From positions 124,001 to 188,000 of the forward strand of contig NZ_JALPRS010000002.1 in NCBI RefSeq assembly GCF_023630255.1: a DNA stretch of 64,000 nt. Reading direction: 5' to 3'. Numbering within the stretch: position 1 is the first letter of the stretch; each line of letters starts with the position of its first letter. The notes beneath the pieces were generated by a model. The model worked only from the letters and a program-made list of their open reading frames with translations, had not been told where the DNA came from and did no database searches. Both the position numbers and the translations under genes were made by a program. This document shows positions 44,318 to 52,937 of the stretch, one piece after another. This DNA is from Pontibacter deserti (lineage in GTDB: Bacteria > Bacteroidota > Bacteroidia > Cytophagales > Hymenobacteraceae).

Positions 44318-45214
44318 CTATTGCACAGGTGTGACAGTGTAGCCCCGCTTACGAAGAAGCTCGAGCAAGCCATTTTCGCCGGTAAGATGCCCGGCACCCA
44401 CCGCAAAAAATGTTGGCTCTATTCTGGCTTCACGCTCCATTACCGGAATCCAGCGTTTGTTTCTGTTTACAAGGAATGCCTGCTCATACAGGTGGTATTC
44501 TTCATTGTTATATTCCTTACGCGATAAGGCATCTAAGCCTGAAAGATCCTGCTGCAAGTATAGCTTTACCATAGTGCGGTAGGTCTGGCGGGCTTCTTCC
44601 ATGTTATTTATCATTTTGGTAAGCATAGCAGCCTGTACATTAGCAGGCATTTCATCAATAGCACTAAGCTGCTCTCCTACAGTTTCCAGTCCTATTACCT
44701 CTTTGCCTTGCGTCTGGGCAATTTCCATCAGGCTTTGCTCATAAGATACAGCCTGGCATTCGGTAAGCTGCGACAGCAGCATGGAGTGCAGCATAAATGG
44801 CTTCATGCGCTCCAACTGGTCCAGGTTTATTTCCAGGGTCTGTTTAAAGTGGCTGGAAAGTAATTTATAGTCTGCCTCTGAAAAGAAGCTGCGAAGGGTA
44901 GTGCCACTCGGTAAAACAGCGGCCTGTTGCAACTCCGCCATAAAGTTAGGGGCATCCATATCAACCTCTAGCGACAAACGCTCTGCTTTACTCAGCTTTT
45001 CTTTTACTGCAGGAGATAAAAAATAATTTTCAGGGCAAATGGCGTGAATAGTACCAAATAAATAAGACGGCTGCTTTAGACCCTGTCCAGTAATTTCCCA
45101 CAACAGGGCTTTGGGCTGATCTGCTGGTGCCTGTTCCTGTGCTAGAGCAGGTACTACCGCATTAACTATAACCAGTAACAATAATAAAATCGGGTGGATG
45201 TTTGATCTCTTCAT
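44318..45214 (-). CDS. TraB/GumN family protein
   Basis: 298 residues with a signal peptide (1-25, ending ALAQ). Family motifs are present: YLFGTIH (GTIH, about 52-57), ETVGEQL (about 177-183) and AVGAGHL (about 271-277). These are proposed metal-dependent proteases of the Tiki/TraB class, possibly with cleavage of extracellular partners, but the function is unproven. First gene of a pair with the secreted M1 peptidase. Confidence 0.85.
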   Translation of the reverse strand: MKRSNIHPILLLLLVIVNAVVPALAQEQAPADQPKALLWEITGQGLKQPSYLFGTIHAICPENYFLSPAVKEKLSKAERLSLEVDMDAPNFMAELQQAAVLPSGTTLRSFFSEADYKLLSSHFKQTLEINLDQLERMKPFMLHSMLLSQLTECQAVSYEQSLMEIAQTQGKEVIGLETVGEQLSAIDEMPANVQAAMLTKMINNMEEARQTYRTMVKLYLQQDLSGLDALSRKEYNNEEYHLYEQAFLVNRNKRWIPVMEREARIEPTFFAVGAGHLTGENGLLELLRKRGYTVTPVQ

Positions 45215-45280
45215 AAGGATGTCATCAGTTCTTCTGTAAAGTTAATAGTAAATAGCAATGGATATATATCTAATTGACAA

Positions 45281-45288
45281 TACCTTTG
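45281..45288 (+). promoter_or_regulatory. Bacteroidota -7 box for the MOSC gene
   Basis: TACCTTTG, exact TAnnTTTG, about 50 bases before the ATG at 45338. -33 element not clear. Confidence 0.45.
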
Positions 45289-45337
45289 TCATGTTTTTAT
45301 AAAAACTGATAAGATTTATACTCCGGAGCCGCACAAC

Positions 45338-46150
45338 ATGGAAGAATATATACTAAGCAGTATCTACATTTACCCTATAAAATCATTGGGAGGTATAAGC
45401 CTGCAGCAGGCGCAGGTGCAGGAGCGCGGATTAAAAAATGATAGACGCTGGATGTTGGTAGATGAGGAGGGTAACTTCTTATCGCAACGCAAGTTTGCGC
45501 AAATGGCACTGCTACAGGTACAACTGCAGGAGGAAGGTTTGATGGTTTATCATAAACAAGAGCTATTAGAACCATTATTTATTCCTTTTAATAGTAGTCC
45601 GGGTATAGAGGTAAAAGTTACCATCTGGGATGATACCTGTATAGCGAGGGAAGTTGATAGTAAAATTACAAAATGGTTTACAAAGGCTTTAGGGATGTTT
45701 GCTCGCCTGGTTCATATGCCCGAAAGTACCCGCAGGCAAGTGGATCCTACTTACGCTTTTGATTCCGAAGTGGTAAGCTTTGCTGATGCTTATCCTTTTC
45801 TGGTGATCGGGCAGGAGTCGCTGAACCTTCTGAACAGTAAGCTAGAGAAGCCTGTTCCGATGAATCGCTTCCGCCCTAACTTTGTGTTTACCGGCGGTCA
45901 GCCTCATGCTGAAGATACCTGGAATACTTTTACCATCGGGGAGATAAAGTTCAGAGCAGCTAAACCGTGTGCACGTTGTGTGTTAACCACCATAGATCAA
46001 AACACGGGTATAAAAACCGCTGAGCCACTTAAAACACTGGCAACGTACCGCACACAAAACAATAAGGTCATGTTTGGGCAAAACCTGGTTCATGATGGTG
46101 AAGGTGTAATAGAAATTGGAGACAAACTAAATGTGCTGCAATGCAAATAA
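45338..46150 (+). CDS. MOSC domain protein (mARC/YcbX-like)
   Basis: 270 residues. N-terminal beta barrel (about 1-125: SSIYIYPIKSLGGI, GLKNDRRWMLVDEEG) and MOSC domain (about 140-265) with NRFRPNFVF and KPCARCVLTTID; C214, in the RC pair, aligns with the cysteine that binds molybdenum in mARC and YcbX. No ferredoxin domain is fused at the C-terminus, as in YcbX. Acts on N-hydroxylated or sulfur compounds. The next gene overlaps its last 10 bases. Confidence 0.88.
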   Translation: MEEYILSSIYIYPIKSLGGISLQQAQVQERGLKNDRRWMLVDEEGNFLSQRKFAQMALLQVQLQEEGLMVYHKQELLEPLFIPFNSSPGIEVKVTIWDDTCIAREVDSKITKWFTKALGMFARLVHMPESTRRQVDPTYAFDSEVVSFADAYPFLVIGQESLNLLNSKLEKPVPMNRFRPNFVFTGGQPHAEDTWNTFTIGEIKFRAAKPCARCVLTTIDQNTGIKTAEPLKTLATYRTQNNKVMFGQNLVHDGEGVIEIGDKLNVLQCK

Positions 46151-47178
46151 AGGATCAAATTAAACTGCCTGAGAACTCTATTGTACATCAGCCTGCTGTT
46201 TTCTATAGGATAACTGCTCTTTGGGCCCTAAGTGAAGCTTTCCTGGGAGGTGTCTTACACGCCCTACATTTGCCCGGTACCGGATTGTTTGTGGGTGGTG
46301 CAGCAGTGCTTTGTATCAGTCTGCTCGCTTTTTACTGTCCTGCAAGGCATGCTATTCTTAAAGCCACCATATTAGTTATACTTATAAAAGGCATGCTTAG
46401 CCCGCACTCGCCTCCTGGAGCGTATCTGGCTGTGTTCATACAAGGGGGGCTAGGATATCTTTTTTTCTGGAGTAAGCGGTACTTTAAAGTTAGCTGCCTA
46501 TTGCTCGGCGTAATCACGCAACTACAGTCTGCGTTACAGCGCCTGGTGGTTATGCTTATAGTGTTTGGTGCGGACTTATACCAGGTTGCGGATGGTTTTG
46601 TAGACTATATACTAAAGAAGGCCGGAATAGCAGCAGGAGACTATGTATTGTATGTAGTACTTCTGTATATCGGCTTGCATGTGCTAATGGGAGTTTTAGT
46701 TGGATGGCTTGCTGGGAGGCTTCCCAGAAGGTTAAAAAATGAGCACCATTCAATTAAAATATCATCTACTTTGGTTGAACAGACACCTATGATAACAAAG
46801 GACAAACGAAAAAGCCGCAGCAAATTTTTAATGTCCGGGGTAATGATTGGATCAATAGCGTTGTTAGCCTCCAGTTTATACTTCGGTATAATAGATGATA
46901 GTACAGTTTATGCCATACTTGCCCGTGCTATTTTGATCTTAGTTATTTGGGTGTGGGTGCTGTCTTCTTTTCTACAAAGGTTATTACTTCAATGGAGTAA
47001 TAGTAAAAAGTCCCTTTTAGCTGAAGAATTAAGTCAAATAATAAGCCTTATGCCTTTCATAAAGCAAATGGCTCATGATTGCTGGCTCTCTTTAGCTCAT
47101 TTGCCACTACTAAAAAGAATCTTCTTATTACCGGTTAAGCTCACGGCTTGTGTTATTGTAGAAAATAATAGCAATTGA
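46141..47178 (+). CDS. Hypothetical integral membrane protein
   Basis: Not recognised. 345 residues with about 7-8 hydrophobic segments: an N-terminal membrane part (about 20-200) and a second group (about 225-275), with basic cytosolic loops between (KRKSRSKFLM) and a short terminal helix region. The first half has a compact small-solute-carrier layout reminiscent of transporter S-components, but this is only a guess from hydrophobicity. The ATG at 46141 overlaps the MOSC gene by 10 bp, which suggests translational coupling. Confidence 0.7.
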   Translation: MQIKDQIKLPENSIVHQPAVFYRITALWALSEAFLGGVLHALHLPGTGLFVGGAAVLCISLLAFYCPARHAILKATILVILIKGMLSPHSPPGAYLAVFIQGGLGYLFFWSKRYFKVSCLLLGVITQLQSALQRLVVMLIVFGADLYQVADGFVDYILKKAGIAAGDYVLYVVLLYIGLHVLMGVLVGWLAGRLPRRLKNEHHSIKISSTLVEQTPMITKDKRKSRSKFLMSGVMIGSIALLASSLYFGIIDDSTVYAILARAILILVIWVWVLSSFLQRLLLQWSNSKKSLLAEELSQIISLMPFIKQMAHDCWLSLAHLPLLKRIFLLPVKLTACVIVENNSN

Positions 47179-47501
47179 TACTTTGTACTTCTACATTAAT
47201 AGGTTTATTTAAATATCTAAAAATACCTATACAATAATATAAATTACTCTTAATTGAACACTTAAGTTCTAAAATAAAAGTTGCCTATCTTCCTGATTTT
47301 AAGTTAAATGTTTAAACTTTGATGTTAATGGCTATATTTTAGGTGCCAAATTAATGTTAGATAAGTTATAAATATGACTATGGTGGCATAATTGCACAAA
47401 TTATTTGATGTAAATTATGTGAAAGTGTTTTGAAATTAGATGTGGGAACCTATATTTGGTACACAAACTAATCTATAACTATTTATTTAACACTTTCTAA
47501 C
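47179..47501. other. 323-bp AT-rich leader of the SusCD locus
   Basis: No gene or RNA recognised. Very AT-rich and almost free of the AAGTATA heptamer. It carries the promoter at 47429-47458 and an unstructured leader of about 40 nt before susC. Confidence 0.55.
47429..47458 (+). promoter_or_regulatory. Bacteroidota promoter of the SusCD operon
   Basis: TTTG at 47429-47432 and TATATTTG at 47451-47458 with an 18-base spacer: exact matches to both the -33 TTTG and the -7 TAnnTTTG boxes. The transcript would begin near 47464, leaving a leader of about 38 nt before the ATG at 47502. Confidence 0.75.
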
Positions 47502-50500
47502 ATGAAGAAGAGTTTACTACTCAGTTTCATTTTTGTGTTCGCGCTTGTGGTGCAAGTGCTCGCACAAAATCGAACAGTGACGGGTAAGGTAACAGACCAA
47601 GAAACAGGTCAGGGTTTACCAGGCGTTACAGTTTTACTAAAAGGTACATCTACTGGTACGGCAACAGGTGTAGATGGAAATTTCTCACTTTCAGTACCAG
47701 CCGCAGGAGGTACACTTCTATTTACTTACATTGGTTTTGACGCTAAAGAAGTAGCTATCAGTAACCAATCAACAGTGAATGTTCAGCTTAATGCATCTTC
47801 TACAGAGATATCTGAGGTTGTAGTAGTTGGATATGTAGAGCAGGACGTTAAAAAGATAACAGGTTCTGTTGCTACTGTTAGTGCCGCTAAGATTGAACAA
47901 GTTCCAATTGCGACATTCGATCAGATTCTTCAGGGACGTGCTCCAGGTCTTCAGGTATCAGCTGGTTCAGGTCAGCCGGGATCTTCATCAAGAGTACGTA
48001 TAAGAGGTAACTCATCTATCAATGGTAGCAATGATCCACTTTATATTGTGGATGGTGTTCCTATTGATGCAAACGTATTTGCTACTATAAACCCTAACGA
48101 CTTTGCATCTATCAACATTTTGAAAGACGCTTCTGCAACTTCACTTTATGGTTCAAGAGCTTCTAATGGAGTTATCCTTGTAACTACTAAGCGTGGTACT
48201 GCAGGTAAAACACGTTTGACCTACCGTACACAATATGGTGTTTCTACACCAACTCGTCAGAAATTCGATATGATGAGTACTGCTGAGAAAATTGAGTTCG
48301 AGAAGTATTTGTATAGTCAAGGAGTTACAGCTGGTGCTGTTGGTGCTTTCTATGGCAGAACAAAGCTACCTACTACTAATGCTCAATATCTAACAATGGA
48401 AGAAGCTGAAGCTGCTATTGCTGAGCTAGGAACAATAAATACGAATTGGTCTGAAGAAATTTTTAGAAATGCAAAAACACAATCTCATGAGGTTAATGCT
48501 TCAGGAGGTGATGCTAAAACCAAATTTTATGTTTCTGGTGCCTATTATGAGCAGGAAGGTATTGCATTAAGATCTGACCTAGAACGCTATACTGGTAGAG
48601 TAAACATAGACCATGATACACAAGATAAACTTAAATTTGGTTTAAGTTCATCTATGGGTTATTCTAAATCTAATTTCATCGAGTCTGAAGGTGCAGTTAA
48701 CCTAAACAACCCGTTTGCAGCTGCATACCTTTACAACTCATATGAGAGAATCAAGAACCCTGAAACTGGTAAATACGAGACTCCTGCTACAGGTATCAAT
48801 GTTTTTGAAAGAACTGAAAATCAGTCAAACACGAATGATGAGATCAAAGGTATAGGTAATGCCTATGCAGAATATGAAGTGTTTAAAGGGCTTACTTTAA
48901 AATCACTAGTAGGTATCGACTATCGTTCAAGAACTTTCGATCGTTTGATCAGCCCATTGTCTACAGCAGGCGCTGGTGCTACAGGCGGTCAAGGTAGCTT
49001 AAATCAGGCTTCTAACAGACGTGTTAAATTAATCAATACTAACACTGCTAATCTGGTAAGAAGCTTCGGGGACAGACACTATGTGAACTTTGTATTAGGA
49101 AACGAGACACTAACTGAAAAGTTCAGAAGTACAACTTATACAGGTTATGGAATTGATCCTAAGCGTCCCGTTGCTGCAGGTATCACGCAAGGTACAACTA
49201 CAAACGGTTTTATACCTGTAGTAGGAGGTACTCAAACAGAGAACGCCTTAGTTTCTTATTTTGGTAACGGTACTTATACATTAGATGGCCGTTATAACTT
49301 CTCAGCAGGTTTAAGACGTGATGGTTCTTCTAAATTTGGTGCTAATAATAAATGGGCTACATTCTACTCGTTAGGTGCCGGTTGGAATATCTCTGATGAA
49401 AACTTCATGAAAGGAATTGAGTTTATCAATGATCTTAAGCTACGTGTGAGTTATGGTACATCAGGTAATCAGGATTTAGGTACTAATGCTGATTTCCCTT
49501 CATTAGGTCTATTTGGAACTTCTACTTATGAGGGTATTTCAGGTATAGCACCAATTGCTCCAGAAAACCCAGATTTAAAGTGGGAGAAATCAAATAAATT
49601 TAACATTGGTTTAGACTATAGCATCCTAGACAGAAGATTATATGGCTCAGTTGATGTTTATAATAACATCACAACTGACTTATTTATCAATACTCAATTG
49701 TCAAGAACTTCTGGTTTCACAACACTACAGCGTAACGTAGGTGAAATGAGAAACAGAGGTATCGAAATAGCAATAAGTACAGATATAATCAGAGGTGCTG
49801 ATTTTAACTGGACAACAACATTAAACTTTGCTTATAACGACAACGAAATTCTTGATCTGTTCCAGGAACGCGAATTCGAGTTAGGTACTTCAATCGTAAG
49901 AGAAGGCTTGCCACTAGGTACACATTATGTTCCAACTTGGGCGGGCGTGAACCCTGCTAACGGTGATCCACTCTACTATGATTTAGAAGGTAATGTTACA
50001 AATGTGTTCAGTGATGATTATGCTCAGCCACAAGGTACATTCAACCCTCCGATTACTGGTGGTTTTAATAGTACAGTATCTTACAAAGGTTTAGAATTAT
50101 CAACGTTTTTCTCGTTTGTGCAAGGCAATCAGTTATTTAATAATAATACCTTCTTTATCACGAATCCTAACTTTGCTTCTTTTAACCAATCTCGTGAAAT
50201 GCTTGAAATTTGGAAGACTCCAGGACAAGTTACTGACATTCAAAGATTAGGTACTGAGAGACAGTTTACTACAAAAGATCTTGAAGATGGTTCTTATTTG
50301 AGATTTAGAAATGCGACTCTTGCTTATAATGTACCACAAGATATATCAAGCAAACTTAAATTAGGAAGCGTTAGAGCTTTTGTGCAAGCACAAAACTTAT
50401 TCACACTAACTAAATTTACAGGTTTCGACCCAGAGCTAGATAACAATATTCAGCAATTCGATTATCCAGTTCCTAGAACTTACACAGTTGGTTTTGACAT

Positions 50501-50510
50501 TGGGTTTTAA
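47502..50510 (+). CDS. SusC/RagA-type TonB-linked outer-membrane importer
   Basis: 1002 residues. Signal peptide (1-21, ending VLAQ), carboxypeptidase-like beta-sandwich (about 22-100: VTGKVTDQETGQGLPGVTVLLKG), TonB-box region with SEVVVVGY, plug domain (about 120-230: VRIRGNSSINGSNDPLYIVDG, ASINILKDASATSLYGSRAS) and a C-terminal barrel ending in PRTYTVGFDIGF. Works with SusD to import large nutrients driven by TonB. Neighbours (exported amidase, S9 peptidase) and no glycoside hydrolase favour peptides or amides. The sequence is clearly more AT-rich and uses more AGA codons than its surroundings; the AAGTATA heptamer is absent by eye. Confidence 0.95.
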   Translation: MKKSLLLSFIFVFALVVQVLAQNRTVTGKVTDQETGQGLPGVTVLLKGTSTGTATGVDGNFSLSVPAAGGTLLFTYIGFDAKEVAISNQSTVNVQLNASSTEISEVVVVGYVEQDVKKITGSVATVSAAKIEQVPIATFDQILQGRAPGLQVSAGSGQPGSSSRVRIRGNSSINGSNDPLYIVDGVPIDANVFATINPNDFASINILKDASATSLYGSRASNGVILVTTKRGTAGKTRLTYRTQYGVSTPTRQKFDMMSTAEKIEFEKYLYSQGVTAGAVGAFYGRTKLPTTNAQYLTMEEAEAAIAELGTINTNWSEEIFRNAKTQSHEVNASGGDAKTKFYVSGAYYEQEGIALRSDLERYTGRVNIDHDTQDKLKFGLSSSMGYSKSNFIESEGAVNLNNPFAAAYLYNSYERIKNPETGKYETPATGINVFERTENQSNTNDEIKGIGNAYAEYEVFKGLTLKSLVGIDYRSRTFDRLISPLSTAGAGATGGQGSLNQASNRRVKLINTNTANLVRSFGDRHYVNFVLGNETLTEKFRSTTYTGYGIDPKRPVAAGITQGTTTNGFIPVVGGTQTENALVSYFGNGTYTLDGRYNFSAGLRRDGSSKFGANNKWATFYSLGAGWNISDENFMKGIEFINDLKLRVSYGTSGNQDLGTNADFPSLGLFGTSTYEGISGIAPIAPENPDLKWEKSNKFNIGLDYSILDRRLYGSVDVYNNITTDLFINTQLSRTSGFTTLQRNVGEMRNRGIEIAISTDIIRGADFNWTTTLNFAYNDNEILDLFQEREFELGTSIVREGLPLGTHYVPTWAGVNPANGDPLYYDLEGNVTNVFSDDYAQPQGTFNPPITGGFNSTVSYKGLELSTFFSFVQGNQLFNNNTFFITNPNFASFNQSREMLEIWKTPGQVTDIQRLGTERQFTTKDLEDGSYLRFRNATLAYNVPQDISSKLKLGSVRAFVQAQNLFTLTKFTGFDPELDNNIQQFDYPVPRTYTVGFDIGF

Positions 50511-50544
50511 TTGTAAGTTTTAAGGATTCTTAAAAATAATTAAC

Positions 50545-51978
50545 ATGAGATTTAATAAAAATATAACTATTCTTGCCCTAGCAATGGGCCTGATGGTTTC
50601 ATCCTGCGAGGATGTGATAGATATTAAGCCTACAGACTCATTGGTAACTGATATCGCTTTAACAGATATCAATGACTTCAAAAAGGCTTTAACAGGTACT
50701 TATGCAGCAACTGCATCTGCTAGCTACTGGGGTGGCAACATGATCGTTCTTAATTATCAGCTTAGTGATAATGCAAGGAAATCAGTTCAAAATCTTGGAG
50801 AAGGTGTGCAGGTACACAGCTTTACTTACACAGCTGGTCTGGGTGAAGCTGCAAGCGCTTGGAACGCTATGTATAGCGTAATTAACAGAGCTAACATAAT
50901 CATCAACAGAATTGATGCTATTGAAGGAACTGAGGCAGAGAAAAATCAAATTAAAGGAGAAGCGCTTGCTTTAAGAGCAATGGCACACTTTGATCTTGTT
51001 CGTTTGTTCTCGCAACGGTACGACTATACAGCTGATGCAAGTCATCTAGGTGTTCCAATCATGTTGGAGTCTAAAATTTCATCTCCTGCTCGTAACACAG
51101 TTAAAGAAGTATACGACCAAGTAACGAAAGATCTGACTGATGCAAAAGTATTACTCGCTGGAGTTACACAAAGCCCAACAAGAATAACTCCACTTGCAGT
51201 GTCTGCATTACAAGCGAAAGTTGCACTATATAGTAATAACCTTGATGAAGCTATTACATATGCTACTGAAGCACTTGCAGGTAAGCCAATTGCTGCTAAA
51301 AATGAATTCGCAGCAATGTGGAGACAAGGAAATGGTAACGCTGAAGCAATATTTAAGATTGCACTTCCTCAAGGCGCTGCAAACATTGGTGGTAACTTCT
51401 ACAGCGTAACTAATGACCTAGTTTCATTTAACCCGACACAGGATCTTTTAGATGAATATGGTGCAACTGCAGAGGAAAAAGCTAAAGATGTAAGATATAC
51501 ATCTTATTATGAAATAGTTCCTACTAGAGCTGAGCCTAATATAGTGTTTAAGTACATTGATAAAAATGCAGCTATTAAAGGGCAAAGTGATGTTATCATC
51601 CTTAGATCTGCTGATATGCTACTTATAAGAGCTGAAGCTTATGCAAGAACGAATCAAGGTGATAAAGCTCTAGCCGACCTAAACACATTAAGAGCTGCTC
51701 GTATCACTGGTTTCACTCCAGATCCTGAATCAGGAGTTGGTCAGGAAACTGGACAGGATCTTCTCAATGCGATTTTTACTGAAAGAAGAAAAGAGCTTGC
51801 TTTTGAAGGTGACAGATTCTTCGATCTTAAGAGAAGAAATGAAGCAATAGTGAGAGGTGCAGATTGCAATTCTACTAGCTGTACTCTTCCTGCTGATGAC
51901 CTGAGATTTGCATTTCCTATTCCACAGAGTGAGATATATGCTAATCCAAACATAGAACAGAACGAAGCTTATAAATAG
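50545..51978 (+). CDS. RagB/SusD family lipoprotein
   Basis: 477 residues. Lipobox VSSC near residue 21, surface lipoprotein that caps SusC. N-terminal TPR-type helices (about 40-200, YSVINRANIIINRIDAIEG), and C-terminal family motifs ILRSADMLLIRAEAYARTN (TPR-like) and ERRKELAFEGDRFFDLKR (about 430-447), and the FAFPIPQSEIYANPNIEQN end. Binds the nutrient. Starts 34 bp after susC, the third gene follows by 8 bp; one operon. Confidence 0.95.
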   Translation: MRFNKNITILALAMGLMVSSCEDVIDIKPTDSLVTDIALTDINDFKKALTGTYAATASASYWGGNMIVLNYQLSDNARKSVQNLGEGVQVHSFTYTAGLGEAASAWNAMYSVINRANIIINRIDAIEGTEAEKNQIKGEALALRAMAHFDLVRLFSQRYDYTADASHLGVPIMLESKISSPARNTVKEVYDQVTKDLTDAKVLLAGVTQSPTRITPLAVSALQAKVALYSNNLDEAITYATEALAGKPIAAKNEFAAMWRQGNGNAEAIFKIALPQGAANIGGNFYSVTNDLVSFNPTQDLLDEYGATAEEKAKDVRYTSYYEIVPTRAEPNIVFKYIDKNAAIKGQSDVIILRSADMLLIRAEAYARTNQGDKALADLNTLRAARITGFTPDPESGVGQETGQDLLNAIFTERRKELAFEGDRFFDLKRRNEAIVRGADCNSTSCTLPADDLRFAFPIPQSEIYANPNIEQNEAYK

Positions 51979-51986
51979 AAATTAGA

Positions 51987-52847
51987 ATGAAGAATATTAA
52001 AAGATATATAGCTTCTTTGTTATTAACTGGAGCTATGTTCAGCATGTTTTCATGCGAAGTAGAAGAAGATGAATATTACTTTAAAGGCCAGAACTTTGTA
52101 GCTTTCAATCAGGAGTCTTATACAGTTTTTGAAAATGGTGAAGAACCACTTTTAATAACAATAGGAGCTTCTGTAGGTAATGGAGTTAAGGAAGATGTTA
52201 CCATAGAATATACGGTAGCTGGTAATGCAGTTGAAGGTGTAGATTACAACTTGAATTCGCCTCGTACAGTAACTATTCCTGCCGGAGAAAATAATGCTAC
52301 TATTGAAATTGAACCTATCAACAATAATCAATTTGATTTATCTAGAACAATAGAGCTAACAATTACTTCTGTAAGTGATCCAAACCTCATAATAGGTATC
52401 AATAGCAAAGACAAGCTACAGTCTGCTGTAACAGTAAGTCTTGTGAATGATGACTGCCAAGTAAATACTTCTTCTTGGGAAGGTTCCAACACTGTGACAA
52501 GAGCAAGTACTGGATCAACCCACGTTGCGCCACTAGCAAAGAATACTAACGGTGATTGCAATATCCTATCAATAACAGGTAATGCATTTGGTTTGAATGC
52601 TGGCGCAAAAGTTGCGACAATTAACTTCATACCTGAATCAGAAGGTGCTAAAAAAGGTATTGTGAGAATGCCTAAGCAAAACGTAGGTCTGAGATTTACA
52701 GCTCCTGTAGGTGTACTTACTGTAGAAGGTAACGGTGATGGTGCTTATGATGAGACAACAGGTGAATTCTGGCTGAACGTAACAATGAAGTATGAAGATG
52801 GTACTGTCTTCAGACAAGATAAATACACATTCAAGAAGTCTCAATAA
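51987..52847 (+). CDS. SusCD-linked lipoprotein with Calx-beta-like domain
   Basis: 286 residues. Lipobox MFSC (C23). A Calx-beta-like module lies at about 40-160: FVAFNQESYTVFENGEEPLLI, a strand EYTVAGNAVEGVDYNL and TVTIPAGENNATIEIE, ending SLVNDD. The C-terminal region (about 165-286) is beta-rich with no name. It is probably an accessory surface-exposed binding lipoprotein of the SusCD complex. Followed by a strong terminator. Base composition matches susC and susD. Confidence 0.78.
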   Translation: MKNIKRYIASLLLTGAMFSMFSCEVEEDEYYFKGQNFVAFNQESYTVFENGEEPLLITIGASVGNGVKEDVTIEYTVAGNAVEGVDYNLNSPRTVTIPAGENNATIEIEPINNNQFDLSRTIELTITSVSDPNLIIGINSKDKLQSAVTVSLVNDDCQVNTSSWEGSNTVTRASTGSTHVAPLAKNTNGDCNILSITGNAFGLNAGAKVATINFIPESEGAKKGIVRMPKQNVGLRFTAPVGVLTVEGNGDGAYDETTGEFWLNVTMKYEDGTVFRQDKYTFKKSQ

Positions 52848-52860
52848 GACTAACTATTAA

Positions 52861-52898
52861 AACAAAAAAGGCAGGAAAATTTCCTGCCTTTTTTGTTT
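52861..52898 (+). terminator. Terminator after the SusCD operon
   Basis: Near-perfect hairpin with core GGCAGGAAA/TTTCCTGCC centred on base 52879 and flanked by long A- and T-runs. Terminates the SusCD-lipoprotein operon; the next amidase starts 40 bp beyond. Confidence 0.9.
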
Positions 52899-52937
52899 TA
52901 ATAGTTTTCAATATCTTGTTCTAGATAACTATTAGAA

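Noticed and set aside
44272..44406. N-terminal extension of the M1 peptidase
   Set aside because: The extension destroys the signal peptide; the start at 44269-44271 gives a normal secretory signal.
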